From the NCBI RefSeq assembly GCF_018449545.1, contig NZ_JAAVUR010000002.1:248001-312000 (forward strand): a stretch of DNA of 64,000 nt, given 5' to 3'. Position 1 is the first letter of the stretch. The number at the start of each line of letters is the position of its first letter. The notes beneath the pieces were generated by a model. That model searched no databases. It was not told the origin of the DNA and saw nothing but the letters and a program-made list of their open reading frames with translations. The position numbers were made by a program, and so were the translations under genes. This document shows, in pieces, positions 24,234-33,515 of this stretch. This DNA is from Granulicella sp. dw_53. GTDB taxonomy: Bacteria; Acidobacteriota; Terriglobia; Terriglobales; Acidobacteriaceae.

Positions 24234-25871
24234 TTAGACCACTATGGTCTCGCGGTACTCTCCGAAGGTTTGCCGGAGGACGTTGGCGATCTCGCCTACG
24301 GTTGCGTGGCTTTCTACTGCGGATAGGATTTTGGGCATTAGGTTGGTTCCGTCTTGAGCGGCGTCCTTTACTGCTTGCAGGGATGCGGCGTGGGCTTTGG
24401 TGTTGCGTCTTAGGCGGAGGGCTTGTAGCCGTTCTACTTGTCGTCCTTCGAGTTCTGCGTCGATTCGCTGGATGGGAGCGGCTATGTCGCCCTCGCTGGC
24501 GAATTGGTTTACGCCTACTACGATGGCTTCTTTCGACTCCACTTCCTTTTGGTAGGCGTAGGCTGCGTTCTGGATCTCCCGCTGAACGTAGCCCTGTTCG
24601 ATGGCGCGCAACATTCCGTATTTTCCGTGTCTGTCGAAGCCCGCGATGGTGGCGAGATACTCTTCGGCTCTTTGCTCTACTTCGTTGGTCAGGGACTCTA
24701 CGTAGTAGGAGCCTGCGAGGGGGTCTACGGTTTGGGCTACGCCGCTCTCGTGGGCGAGGATCTGTTGTGTGCGGAGCGCGATGCGGGCGGCGTTCTCGGT
24801 TGGGAGGGAGAGGGCTTCGTCGAATCCGTTGGTGTGGAGGCTTTGGGTTCCGCCTAGTATGGCGGAGAGGGCCTGCAGGGTGGTGCGGACGATGTTGTTT
24901 TCGGGTTGTTGGGCGGTGAGGGTTGAGCCTGCGGTCTGGGCGTGGAAGCGGAGCATCCAGCTTCGTGGGTTCTTTGCGCCGAAGTGCTCGCGCATGATCT
25001 TCGCCCACATGCGGCGGGCGGCACGAAACTTGGCTACCTCTTCGAGCAGATTGTTGTGTGCGTTGAAGAAGAAGCTGAGACGGGGAGCGAAGGAGTCGAC
25101 CTCGAGGCCGGCGTCGAGGGCGGCCTGGACGTAGGCCATTCCGTTGGCGAGGGTGAAGGCGACCTCCTGCACGGCGGTGCATCCGGCCTCGCGCATGTGG
25201 TAGCCGGAGATGGAGATGGTGTTCCACTCGGGGAGTTCCTGGGCGGCCCAGGCGAAGAGGTCGGTTACGAGGCGCATGGCCTGGGGCACGGGATAGATGT
25301 AGGTTCCGCGGGCGATGTACTCCTTCAGGATGTCGTTCTGGACGGTGCCGTTGAGCTTGCGGATCTCCGCGCCTGTCCGTTTGGCGACGGCTACGTAGAG
25401 CGCCATGAGGATGGAGGCGGTGGCGTTGATGGTCATGGAGGTGGAGATGGTGTCGAGGGCGATTCCGGAGAAGAGGCGCTCCATGTCTTCGATGGAGTCG
25501 ATGGCTACGCCTACGCGGCCTACTTCGCCCAGGGCCAGTGGGGCGTCGGAGTCGTAGCCGATCTGGGTGGGGAGGTCGAAGGCTACGCTGAGACCCTTGG
25601 TGCCGTTGGCGAGGAGGAACTTGTAGCGGCGGTTCGATTCTTCGGCGTCGCCCATTCCGGCGTACTGGCGCATGGTCCAGAGGCGTCCGCGGTACATGGT
25701 GGGCTGGATGCCGCGGGTGAAGGGGTACTCTCCGGGCTCGCCTAGCTGGGTTGCCGGGTCGAAGTCCTTTAGATCACCGGCGCTGTAGACGGCCTCCACC
25801 GGGGTGCCGGAGCTTGTCTTGCGGCTCGGCTTGGAACCTGTTTGGGAATTGGTGTTCGGTGTGTGGCCCAT
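24234..25871 (-). CDS. Methylmalonyl-CoA mutase family protein, large (catalytic) subunit without B12 domain
   Basis: 545 residues. Acyl-CoA mutase TIM-barrel: [40 protein letters not shown], then [50 protein letters not shown] and [20 protein letters not shown]. Ends near residue 545, as in stand-alone large subunits (isobutyryl-CoA or other acyl-CoA mutases), where cobalamin binds a separate small protein of about 130 residues. No such gene is next to it. Substrate could be methylmalonyl-, isobutyryl- or ethylmalonyl-CoA. The gene ahead of it on the same strand ends 31 bases before its start. Confidence 0.9.
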   Translation of the reverse strand: MGHTPNTNSQTGSKPSRKTSSGTPVEAVYSAGDLKDFDPATQLGEPGEYPFTRGIQPTMYRGRLWTMRQYAGMGDAEESNRRYKFLLANGTKGLSVAFDLPTQIGYDSDAPLALGEVGRVGVAIDSIEDMERLFSGIALDTISTSMTINATASILMALYVAVAKRTGAEIRKLNGTVQNDILKEYIARGTYIYPVPQAMRLVTDLFAWAAQELPEWNTISISGYHMREAGCTAVQEVAFTLANGMAYVQAALDAGLEVDSFAPRLSFFFNAHNNLLEEVAKFRAARRMWAKIMREHFGAKNPRSWMLRFHAQTAGSTLTAQQPENNIVRTTLQALSAILGGTQSLHTNGFDEALSLPTENAARIALRTQQILAHESGVAQTVDPLAGSYYVESLTNEVEQRAEEYLATIAGFDRHGKYGMLRAIEQGYVQREIQNAAYAYQKEVESKEAIVVGVNQFASEGDIAAPIQRIDAELEGRQVERLQALRLRRNTKAHAASLQAVKDAAQDGTNLMPKILSAVESHATVGEIANVLRQTFGEYRETIVV

Positions 25872-25902
25872 GCCGCAGTAGTGTACGCGTTTGGGACCGG
25901 AG

Positions 25903-26418
25903 CTATCCGCGGCGGTTGCGGCGCTGGGCCCGGGCGAAGCTGGTGAAGGTGAAGTATCCGAAGACGGCGAGCATGAGGCAGCCCATCAGGAGGTGGATGT
26001 GCTCGTTGTGGTGGGCGGGGGAGTCGCGCCAGTAGGAGCGCTGCCGCCAGACCTCGGTGAGGCCGTAGATGGCGAAGATGCCGAAGAAGACGCCGGTGAA
26101 CTCCAGCCAGAGGACGCGGCCGGCCTTGGTAAAGGGACCCCAGACCGATTCTCCGAAGCGCTTGCCGCCTTGCTTGACTCCCTGGGTGGTTCGCTTGACC
26201 TGCTCGGTCTTGCGGCGGGTCTGCTCGGCGACGCGCCCGCCTACGGCGGCTGCGCGGCTGGTGGGCTGGCTGGCTGGTTGGTTGGCGGCTGGTTGCGCTG
26301 AGGGGTTCTTGGCTGGCGAGGGATTTGGCGCGACGGCGGCGTCTACAGCCGCAGCGACCGTCTTTGCCGCCAGGCGAGTTCCGATGCCCAACACCCGACC
26401 AAACCGAACGGAGTCCAT
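25903..26418 (-). CDS. Hypothetical membrane protein with Ala/Pro/Gln-rich N-terminal region
   Basis: 171 residues, unrecognised. N-terminal 25 residues form an amphipathic Ala-rich helix ([20 protein letters not shown]), then a low-complexity linker with NQPASQPTS, a basic helix ([20 protein letters not shown]), and two membrane segments at about 105-125 ([17 protein letters not shown]) and 145-162 ([18 protein letters not shown]), ending in Arg/Asn. The start at 26418 (MDSVRFGRV) avoids an upstream stretch without gene-like features; an ATG at 26493 would add 25 residues. Looks like a cytoplasmic-facing adaptor at the inner membrane. Likely co-transcribed with the mutase gene. Confidence 0.7.
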   Translation of the reverse strand: MDSVRFGRVLGIGTRLAAKTVAAAVDAAVAPNPSPAKNPSAQPAANQPASQPTSRAAAVGGRVAEQTRRKTEQVKRTTQGVKQGGKRFGESVWGPFTKAGRVLWLEFTGVFFGIFAIYGLTEVWRQRSYWRDSPAHHNEHIHLLMGCLMLAVFGYFTFTSFARAQRRNRRG

Positions 26419-26543
26419 ATTCGAAGTGTAGCCTTTCCGTGGCACCCATCCAAGCTGCGATTGCTTGCATCCTACCCACATCGACGGCAGCAACCTAAGT
26501 TTCAGAGACTCTAAACGAAGTCGAAGGTTAAGGAGAGATTACG

Positions 26544-26687
26544 ATGAAGAACTTTCTTTGGATGGCAACCGGTGTTTGTGCCGCGGCGGCAGGGATCATT
26601 CTCTGGGGTCCAAAACGTACCGCCCCGATGCAGGAGCTGGCTCACCGGTTGGAACAGGCGTGGGCCGACCACCATACGGTGGTGTAG
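26544..26687 (+). CDS. Small membrane protein, 47 residues
   Basis: Starts ATG at 26544, preceded by TAAGGAGAG 8 bases upstream, and ends TAG at 26685-26687. The product begins MKNFLWMATGVCAAAAGIIL, a single hydrophobic segment, then WGPKRTAPMQELAHRLEQAW, a short amphipathic helix, and ends HHTVV. The strong ribosome binding site and the clean membrane helix plus amphipathic tail argue for a real gene. Not recognised as a known family. Confidence 0.65.
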   Translation: MKNFLWMATGVCAAAAGIILWGPKRTAPMQELAHRLEQAWADHHTVV

Positions 26688-26875
26688 TCAAGGGGCTAAG
26701 TGTCTTAGGTTCTTTCTTCTCCCCAAATCCCGTTGCGGCGAGTCCTCCTACAGCGTATTGTGTCCATAAGCACCAGGTACACCAGCAGTACCCGCAATGC
26801 CGTTCCCGCCGGTCGCAGGCCGGGAATACCCGATGCGCGGAGCGTTGATACCCATAGGGCAGGCCGGAGGTGGCA

Positions 26876-27196
26876 TTGAATCAGAAGGTCAAGAACCTTA
26901 TTCAGAAGCTTGGGGAGGCGATTCACGAATCTGTCTCCGAGTCCGAAGATATTGCCGTGGTGGTCAAGAATATCCGCGAGCAGGGCTTCGACGTACTTCT
27001 CATGCTTGAGGCAACGATCGGTCTGAATGAAGTGGCCGAGGATGAGCCGGAGAGTGTCGAGGCCCCGGAGGAGATCGCAGACGGTCCCTTCACTAGTAAT
27101 GACCTGAATTTCTTGAAGTCCCTCCGCATCAGCCTCACAGAGGATCAGGATCCTGAAGCGTTGCCGGGAGCCGCGGACGATACTTCCGCTCCTTAG
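26876..27196 (+). CDS. Small acidic hypothetical protein
   Basis: 106 residues from a TTG at 26876; a GTG at 26870 would add two. The TTG is preferred because GGAGG (26866-26870) then has normal 5-base spacing, whereas it would overlap the GTG. Begins NQKVKNLIQKLGEAIHESVS, a helical region, with VVKNIREQGFDVLLMLEATI near the middle, and an acidic C-terminal third that contains FTSNDLNFLKSLRISL. No signal peptide or membrane segment. Not recognised. Placed between the small membrane protein and glgC. Confidence 0.7.
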   Translation: MNQKVKNLIQKLGEAIHESVSESEDIAVVVKNIREQGFDVLLMLEATIGLNEVAEDEPESVEAPEEIADGPFTSNDLNFLKSLRISLTEDQDPEALPGAADDTSAP

Positions 27197-27545
27197 TTTT
27201 CCGGTTCGATCGCTGCATTGCAAGGCCGACTCTTATCCGAAGGAACTTTCGGAGACCGGCCTGTCTGTCTTATGACGATCCAGCTTATGCGGGTCCAGTC
27301 TGGCGAATATCGCACTAGCCTCTCTGATCTCTCCAGCCAGCGCTGGGGATGAGATCGTCTTCTCTTTTTCTCGAATCTCTATTTTGAACGCTATATTCAC
27401 CTCGCGACTGCTTCGCGTTGTGATGACAGCATGTTAGACTCTCGATTCTCCGAGTCATGCGCACCCGTTTGTGCATCCGAGCAATGTAGCTTTGCAGTAG
27501 ATCACCCAGGGCCTTTTTAAAGATATGGATTGAGGTTGTAGGACT
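27197..27545. other. Intergenic region upstream of glgC
   Basis: About 350 bases. A small hairpin TCCGAA-ggaac-TTTCGGA nested in AGGCCG/CGGCCT lies near 27230-27265 and could end the preceding gene. No known regulatory motif or additional gene was seen. Confidence 0.3.
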
Positions 27546-28808
27546 ATGAGAGATACGCTTGGTGTTCTTCTCGCCGGTGGTGCCGGTGAACGGCTCTTCC
27601 CCCTCACTCGCGACCGCGCGAAGCCCGCCGTGCCGTTTGCGGGCCAGTACCGCATCATCGATATCACGCTCTCGAATTGTATTAATTCGGATCTGCGCCA
27701 CGTCTATATCCTTACGCAGTACAAGGCGCTCTCGCTGAACCGGCATATCCGCGAGGGCTGGGGCCCGGTGGTCGCCAATGAGCTAGGGGAGTTCATCGAG
27801 ATTCTGCCGCCGATGCAGCGGGTGTCCAAGAGCTGGTACCAGGGGACGGCGGATGCGGTCTATCAGAACATCTACTCCATCGGCTCCGAGGAGCCGAAGT
27901 ACGTGCTGATCCTGTCGGGCGACCACATCTACAAGATGAACTACGCACGCATGCTGGAGCACCATAAGAGCTCCGGGGCGGACGTTACCCTGGCTACGCT
28001 TCCGATCTCGCCGTCCGAGGTCTCGGCGTTCGGAGTGGTGGAGGTGGCCCGGAATGGCGAGGTGACGGGGTTCGTGGAGAAGCCGAAGGAGACGAATCTG
28101 CGGTCGCCGTTCAATCCGGACATGGTCGATGTGTCCATGGGAATCTATCTGTTCAATACGGATGTGCTGTTGCCGGAGCTGATCAAGGACTCGGAGGATC
28201 CGGACTCCAAGCACGACTTTGGGCACGATATTCTGCCCAAGCTGCTGGGACGGTTCAAGATGCAGGCCTTCAACTTCGTCGACGAGAATAAGCAGAAGGC
28301 GCTGTACTGGCGCGATGTGGGTACGCTCGAGGCCTACTATGAGGCCAATATGGACGTTGCGGGTGTTACGCCGACCTTCAACCTCTACGATAAGTCTTGG
28401 CCGATGCGTACGCGGCCTTATCAGTATCCGCCGGCGAAGTTCGTCTTCGGTGAGCCGGGACGTACGGGTATGGCGATCAACTCTATCGTTGCGTCGGGGT
28501 CTATCGTCTCGGGTGCGGTGGTTCGCAACTCGGTCGTGTCGCACGATGTGAGGGTTAACTCGTTTGCGGATGTCGACTCGAGCATCATCTTCTCGCACGT
28601 CAATGTGGGACGTCACTGCCGCATCCGGCACGCCATTATCGACCGAGACGTCCATATTCCGGATGGGACTGTGATTGGCTACGATCCGGCTGAGGATAAG
28701 AAGAACTACTTTGTCTCGTCCAGCGGACTGACGGTGGTTACGCGGGATTACTCGGTCTATGAGAATCCTGTATCGCCTGAGTTCCTGCAGCCTGGGGGCA
28801 CCTGGTAG
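27546..28808 (+). CDS. glgC: Glucose-1-phosphate adenylyltransferase
   Basis: 420 residues. Makes ADP-glucose from glucose-1-phosphate and ATP, the committed step of glycogen synthesis. Nucleotidyltransferase motif: VLLAGGAGERLFPLTRDRAK and PAVPFAGQYRIIDITLSNCI. Downstream GTADAVYQNIY, LSGDHIYKMNY and VEKPKE. A left-handed helix occupies about 310-400 (GSIVSGAVVRNSVVS). Length is normal. A terminator follows, so no other glg gene is in the operon. Confidence 0.96.
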   Translation: MRDTLGVLLAGGAGERLFPLTRDRAKPAVPFAGQYRIIDITLSNCINSDLRHVYILTQYKALSLNRHIREGWGPVVANELGEFIEILPPMQRVSKSWYQGTADAVYQNIYSIGSEEPKYVLILSGDHIYKMNYARMLEHHKSSGADVTLATLPISPSEVSAFGVVEVARNGEVTGFVEKPKETNLRSPFNPDMVDVSMGIYLFNTDVLLPELIKDSEDPDSKHDFGHDILPKLLGRFKMQAFNFVDENKQKALYWRDVGTLEAYYEANMDVAGVTPTFNLYDKSWPMRTRPYQYPPAKFVFGEPGRTGMAINSIVASGSIVSGAVVRNSVVSHDVRVNSFADVDSSIIFSHVNVGRHCRIRHAIIDRDVHIPDGTVIGYDPAEDKKNYFVSSSGLTVVTRDYSVYENPVSPEFLQPGGTW

Positions 28809-28839
28809 GAGAGCGGCGACCGCGATTGCGTATAGAACA

Positions 28840-28881
28840 AAAGAGCGGATCTGCCCTGGTTGGGTGATCCGCTCTTTTTGT
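28840..28881 (+). terminator. Intrinsic terminator after glgC
   Basis: AAGAGCGGATC (28841-28851) and GATCCGCTCTT (28866-28876), 11 perfect pairs, then TTTTG. Confidence 0.9.
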
Positions 28882-28921
28882 TTGTCTGTGCCGGTTTTAA
28901 ATCGTGCGATCCGTGACGCGC

Positions 28922-29617
28922 TTATTTCTTTCCGAAGCGGTAGACCACGCCGCCGGAGATGGCGAAGAACTCGCGGGTTTCGGTTCCGAAGTGCTCGATG
29001 ATGAGATCGGGCGAGAGGCGGACGGCGAGTCTCTTTGAGCGGTTGAAGTCGATGCTGGCTCCCAGGGCGAAGATCGGCTTGGTGCGGTTCGAATACAGGC
29101 CGACATTGTTGAACTGCGCCGGGATGTTGCCGGTGCTGCTGTCGAAGACGCCGTGGGCCACGCCGCCGTAGGCGTGATAGTTCAAGGCCGCGTGCTGGTT
29201 CTTCGGTCCGCGGTACTGTGCGCCAGCCATACCCATATTCATGTAGACCAGAGGCCGGGTCGTGTAGGGGTTGGCGACGACGGGGGTGGTTCCCGCTTCG
29301 CCGCGGTAGTCCGCTGCGATGCCGATCTTGTCGGTGATCCAGTAGGTGCCGAGGATCTCGCCTCCGCCCAGGTTCATCCGCTTGGGGAGGTTCTGGCCTG
29401 CCTGGAAGGTCATCAGGTTGATGCCGCCGTATAACTCCCACTTGTTGGCGTAGGTTACGGGAGCCGCCGGTCCGAGCTTGCCGTTTCCTGTCGCGACGGC
29501 CTGCGCCCTGGCCTGCACGACGCCCACGGCCAGGAGAAAACCAGCCGCCAGAGTAGCCATCTTCACAACGCGCGCGCCGGTGCTGCCCGTCAACGCCTTC
29601 TTCATCTCAAACATCAT
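28922..29617 (-). CDS. Outer-membrane beta-barrel protein, unknown function
   Basis: 231 residues. Signal peptide at the N-terminus (about 1-40: MATLAAGFLLAVGVVQARAQ after a basic stretch). The mature part is a chain of alternating strands (KWELYGGINLMTFQAG, GEILGTYWITDKIGIAADY, RLAVRLSPDLIIEHFG, FFAISGGVVYRFGKK), as in an 8-stranded OmpA-like barrel. The C-terminal aromatic signal is followed by GKK. Start at 29617 or 29605 (both ATG); an ATG at 29701 would add a non-signal extension. No partner is adjacent. Confidence 0.78.
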   Translation of the reverse strand: MMFEMKKALTGSTGARVVKMATLAAGFLLAVGVVQARAQAVATGNGKLGPAAPVTYANKWELYGGINLMTFQAGQNLPKRMNLGGGEILGTYWITDKIGIAADYRGEAGTTPVVANPYTTRPLVYMNMGMAGAQYRGPKNQHAALNYHAYGGVAHGVFDSSTGNIPAQFNNVGLYSNRTKPIFALGASIDFNRSKRLAVRLSPDLIIEHFGTETREFFAISGGVVYRFGKK

Positions 29618-29855
29618 TCTCAAGGTCTTCTTTCCTGCATCTTCTTCAGCGTTGCGCTCTGCTCCGCGCTTCAACTCGTCCGGCCTAGCCCAGCCCGGCA
29701 ATTCTGTTTATTTTCTCTATCCAAGATATAACGTTCGGCGCGGATCTGCCCTATCTGTCCCGCGTAAGCATTCCGACAGCGCACAAAGCCGCGCCTGTGC
29801 GACAATTGTCCTTGCCGCCGGTGCATCCGTCGCCCGGCAGCATGGGAGATAAGTT

Positions 29856-30074
29856 ATGGGCGAACTATTTACACCAATGCACCTCATCGTCCTCGCGGTT
29901 GTTGTCCTGGTCCTGTTCGGCGGCAAGAAGCTGCCTGAGCTTGGCAAGGGTCTCGGCGAAGGTCTGCGTGGGTTCAAGGATGGCATGAAGGGCGTTACGG
30001 ACGATGTGAACAAGCCGGCCGATGCCGCGCACAGCGTCACTCCCAAGCCGGAAGACTCCGTCAAGCACGTCTAG
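29856..30074 (+). CDS. tatA: Twin-arginine translocase TatA/E component
   Basis: 72 residues. A single membrane helix ([17 protein letters not shown]) with the conserved [23 protein letters not shown] amphipathic helix. Forms the protein-conducting part of the Tat system for folded proteins. Short C-terminal tail of about 30 residues. tatC is not in the window. The Tat-signal aminotransferase at 39306-40436 is a likely client. Confidence 0.95.
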   Translation: MGELFTPMHLIVLAVVVLVLFGGKKLPELGKGLGEGLRGFKDGMKGVTDDVNKPADAAHSVTPKPEDSVKHV

Positions 30075-30152
30075 TTCTCTGCCATACAAGGCTCCTAACG
30101 CAGGGGCAGGAGCAACCGTACCTGCCCGGCTAGCCTATCGAGCTCCCCAACC

Positions 30153-30959
30153 ATGAAGCTCAAGCCGCTTTCGCCTATTCGGTCTAAATCCGCTGTCCGG
30201 CTGTCGAAGTTCTCCCCCACCGACACGGGCGGTCTCAAGTCCGAGCAGGCTGCCGCTCCTATCCTTGTCAAGCATTTGGCCGCCATGGATCAGTTCCAGG
30301 AGGTCCTATACGCTGGCCGCAAGAAGGCGGTCCTGATCGTCCTGCAGGGCATGGACGGCTCGGGCAAGGACGGCACTGTGCGGCACATCTTCTCTGGAAT
30401 CAATCCGCAGGGCTGCGACGTCACCTCCTTCAAGGTTCCCACTCCGCTGGAGGCCCGGCACGATTTTCTGTGGCGTGCCCATGCCGCGGTTCCCCCGCTC
30501 GGTAATATTGGCATCTTCAACCGCTCGCACTACGAGGATGTTCTCTCTCCGTGGGTCCACAAGGTCATCTCGTCCAAACTGGCGCGCCGCCGGCTCGAAG
30601 ATATCAACAAGTTCGAACAGACGCTGACCGACAATGGGGTGGTGATCCTGAAGTTCTTCCTGCATATCTCACACGAGGAGCAGACACGGCGGCTCCAGTC
30701 CCGTCTGGACGACCCGGACAAGCACTGGAAGCTCGATCCGGCGGACTTTGAGGAGCGGAGGTTCTGGCCGCAGTACGCCGCCGTCTACGAGGAGATTCTC
30801 TCCTCCTCCAGCCATAAGCATGCTCCGTGGTTCGTCATCCCCTCGGACCACAAGTGGTACCGCAATCTTGCGATCTCCACGATCCTGGTGAGCGCCCTGA
30901 AGGATCTCAAGCTCAAGTACCCCAAGCCCGTCCTGGATCCGTCCAAGTTCAAGCTGTGA
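30153..30959 (+). CDS. Polyphosphate kinase 2 family protein
   Basis: 268 residues. Transfers phosphate from polyphosphate to nucleotides. P-loop LQGMDGSGKDGTVRHIFSGI near residues 63-82, then AHAAVPPLGNIGIFNRSHYE (lid region), and FFLHISHEEQTRRLQSRLDD followed by KHWKLDPAD. The W-x-V-I-P-S-D-H-K-W-Y-R-N pattern near the C-terminus is typical of PPK2. Which PPK2 class, and so NDP or NMP substrate, cannot be fixed by eye. Confidence 0.93.
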   Translation: MKLKPLSPIRSKSAVRLSKFSPTDTGGLKSEQAAAPILVKHLAAMDQFQEVLYAGRKKAVLIVLQGMDGSGKDGTVRHIFSGINPQGCDVTSFKVPTPLEARHDFLWRAHAAVPPLGNIGIFNRSHYEDVLSPWVHKVISSKLARRRLEDINKFEQTLTDNGVVILKFFLHISHEEQTRRLQSRLDDPDKHWKLDPADFEERRFWPQYAAVYEEILSSSSHKHAPWFVIPSDHKWYRNLAISTILVSALKDLKLKYPKPVLDPSKFKL

Positions 30960-31133
30960 CAGGGTTGCCGTAAGGGCGGTGGGTGACAACGTCCCACAGG
31001 GGGCCTGCGTCCAACCAGAAAGAGCATGATCGGCGTGACGGTACAGCCGTCGCGCTGGTAGTCTCATGAGTGGAAGATTCCGCGAAGCGTCTCCAAAGGA
31101 GCACCTTCGCCGGACGGAATAGGGAGAATTCAA

Positions 31134-32504
31134 TTGGTCAGGCACATCGTATTGGCAGGAACGTTAGCGCTGTTGGGTTCTGCACAGAATGGACAGCAGA
31201 CAACGCCCCCCACGCCGCTGCCTGATGGGCCGCAACAACAACAGGCTATCCCGGACTCACCCCGCCCGCAGGCTATCCTGCCCGGCGCCCAGGGGATCGC
31301 TCCTGGCAGCGGCACGACTCCGGACTCCAACGGCGATGCCGCGCAGGACGACGTCCAGAAGCAGGCCCCCGGCACGGCGTTGCCCGAGACCGCAGCCCAG
31401 AAGGCCGACGACGGTCCTCAGCCGGAGCTTCCTGCGCCTGGTGAGGGAGCCAAGGCCTTTACCCTGACGACCAACGTCAACTTCGTTCAGGTTCCCTTTA
31501 CGGTCAAGGACAGCAAGAACCAGCCTGTCCCGGGTATCACCTGGCGTGAGATTCGGATCTACGAGAACGGCTACCGGCAGCAGATGCGTCTGTTTACGGT
31601 TGATCCGTTCCCCCTCTCGGTCGCCATTGTGATCGACCAGAGCGTCCCTTTCCAGACGATGACGAAGATTAATAACGCCATTGGGGCCCTACAGGGTGCG
31701 TTCACGCCCTATGACATGGTCGCCGTCTTCACCTATAACAACGGACCCAAGCAGCAGACCGAGTTTACGGCCGCGCAGAGCGCCCGCCTTGCCGCCGCGA
31801 TCGAGCGCTCGAAGTCGCCGGGCCGCGAGGGAGCCATGGTCTATACCAGCGGGCCGCTCTCGCAGAACATCAACCTCAATGGGGGCACCCAGAACAATGT
31901 GATGCCGCTGGTGAACTCCTCCCACGGCAGCAGCCAGAGCAACCAGCTCAACGTGCCTAAGGAAGTCCACACCCTGAACGACGCGATCCTGGCTGCCGCG
32001 GTCGCTACCTCCAAGGCCGGGCCGGACCGCCGCCGCATCGTCTACGTCATCAGCGATGGCAAGGAGTACGGCAGCACCGCCAAGTACAAGGACGTCGTCA
32101 AGTTCTGCCAGACCAACAAGGTCGCGGTCTATGCGACGCTGGTCGGTGAGTCCTCTCTGGGAGGCGTCGGCTTCCTGGATCGCATCCACCTTCCGTTCAT
32201 GATGCGCGACAATATTCTTCCCCTGTACACCGAAGCTACCGGCGGCCAGATCGATCCCGAGTTTCGCCAGAAGGGCATCGAGCAGAGCTTCGCCCGCATC
32301 ACGGAAGAGGTCCGGACCCAGTACACCGTCGGCTACTACTCGCACGAGCCCTTTATCGATGGCAAGTACCGCAACCTCGAGGTGCGCGTCCTCCGTCCCA
32401 ATCTTCGTGTGATCTCCAAGAAGGGCTACTACCCGACCGCCGAAGAGGCTCGTCCGATGAGAGCTGTTCCTCCGTCGGCTCCGCCTCCGTCCAGCCAGCA
32501 GTAA
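31134..32504 (+). CDS. Exported VWFA-related protein (acidobacterial type) with degenerate MIDAS
   Basis: 456 residues, TTG start with GGGAGA upstream. Signal peptide 1-16 (IVLAGTLALLGSAQN), then about 90 Pro/Gln-rich residues. The VWFA-related region (about 110-435) starts NVNFVQVPFTVKDSKNQPVP and ends RTQYTVGYYSHEP, with KKGYYPT closing it. The MIDAS position reads DQSVP near residue 166 rather than DxSxS, so metal binding by the standard site is doubtful. Paralogue of the protein at 33516, which keeps DTSGS. The DMT transporter gene lies between the two. Confidence 0.88.
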   Translation: MVRHIVLAGTLALLGSAQNGQQTTPPTPLPDGPQQQQAIPDSPRPQAILPGAQGIAPGSGTTPDSNGDAAQDDVQKQAPGTALPETAAQKADDGPQPELPAPGEGAKAFTLTTNVNFVQVPFTVKDSKNQPVPGITWREIRIYENGYRQQMRLFTVDPFPLSVAIVIDQSVPFQTMTKINNAIGALQGAFTPYDMVAVFTYNNGPKQQTEFTAAQSARLAAAIERSKSPGREGAMVYTSGPLSQNINLNGGTQNNVMPLVNSSHGSSQSNQLNVPKEVHTLNDAILAAAVATSKAGPDRRRIVYVISDGKEYGSTAKYKDVVKFCQTNKVAVYATLVGESSLGGVGFLDRIHLPFMMRDNILPLYTEATGGQIDPEFRQKGIEQSFARITEEVRTQYTVGYYSHEPFIDGKYRNLEVRVLRPNLRVISKKGYYPTAEEARPMRAVPPSAPPPSSQQ

Positions 32505-32556
32505 GGACGCTAATCGTGGCGGGAGTGCCTCCCGCCGCAGTCAAGATGAGACCGCA

Positions 32557-33459
32557 ATGAATCTTTCCAACTTGCCCGCGGGGCCGCTGCTGGCTCTTGC
32601 AGCGGCCTTTCTGTGGGGCGGGGGTGACTTCTCCGGCGGCATGGGAGTGAAGCACGCCGGGGGTACCATGCGCGACGCTCTGCGGGTCGTGCTGCTCAGC
32701 CATGCCACGAGCTTTACTGTTCTGCTGGTGATCGCGGGTCTTCGAGGGGACGCTTTTCCCCACGGCATCGCGCTGTTTAGCGGCATCGGAGCCGGCGTCG
32801 CCGGGGGGCTCTCGCTCACATGCTTCTATGTCGCGCTCTCCCGAGGGGCCATGGGGGCGTCGGCGGCGATCAGCGGCCTGCTGGCGGCTGCGATTCCGGC
32901 GTCGGTCTCGATCAGCCAGGAGGGTTCTCCGGGCGTTCGCCACATCGTCGGGTTCGCGATCGCTGGTATTGCCATTTGGATGATCGCAGGAGGTCCCAGC
33001 CCTGAGGCAGGGGGCTCCCAGTCGGGAACGATGACGCTTGCGGTTGTCTCGGGGATTGGCTTCGGAATCTACTTTGTCGCGTTGAAGTACGCCGGGAGCG
33101 CCGGGCTGGTCTGGCCGATGGCCACGGCACGCATGGGCAGCCTGAGCACCTGCTCGCTGGTGCTGCTGGCGGTCTCCTGGGGCCGCAGCGGCCCAGACAC
33201 GCGGCTAGACACACGTCTGAGCCTTCCCAGGGCTGCGGTGCTCTGGTGCCTCTCTACCGCGCTCCTGGATACCTCGGGGAATCTCCTGTTTATCGCCGCC
33301 ACGCGGGCCGGCCGGCTGGATGTGGCCGCCGTGCTGGCGTCGCTCTACCCGGCCTCCACGATCCTGCTGGCGGCCTGGACGCTGAAGGAGAAGCCTACCC
33401 GCCGCCAGGGGCTGGGCATGGTGGTGGCGGCGGCTGCGGTCGTCCTGATCACCTTGTAA
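32557..33459 (+). CDS. EamA/DMT superfamily transporter
   Basis: 300 residues, about ten membrane helices in two repeats of five, the EamA arrangement. Typical turns: GPLLALAAAFLWGGGDFSGG, GGLSLTCFYVALSRG, a repeat-two start IGFGIYFVALKYAGSAGLVW, and the terminal LKEKPTRRQGLGMVVAAAAV (the last helix after a conserved E-K-P-T). The substrate is probably a small metabolite exported by antiport; no specific signal. Starts 52 bases after the first VWA gene, with a GGCGGGAG/CTCCCGCC hairpin in the gap. Confidence 0.85.
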   Translation: MNLSNLPAGPLLALAAAFLWGGGDFSGGMGVKHAGGTMRDALRVVLLSHATSFTVLLVIAGLRGDAFPHGIALFSGIGAGVAGGLSLTCFYVALSRGAMGASAAISGLLAAAIPASVSISQEGSPGVRHIVGFAIAGIAIWMIAGGPSPEAGGSQSGTMTLAVVSGIGFGIYFVALKYAGSAGLVWPMATARMGSLSTCSLVLLAVSWGRSGPDTRLDTRLSLPRAAVLWCLSTALLDTSGNLLFIAATRAGRLDVAAVLASLYPASTILLAAWTLKEKPTRRQGLGMVVAAAAVVLITL

Positions 33460-33515
33460 ACTCCGATTCCTGGATTCTGGTAGTCCCAAGCGGCTGATCC
33501 GTCGTCTAATGGGGT

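Noticed and set aside
25872..25902. Cobalamin riboswitch before the mutase gene
   Set aside because: Only 31 bases separate it from the upstream gene, too short for the aptamer, and no B12-box sequence is seen.
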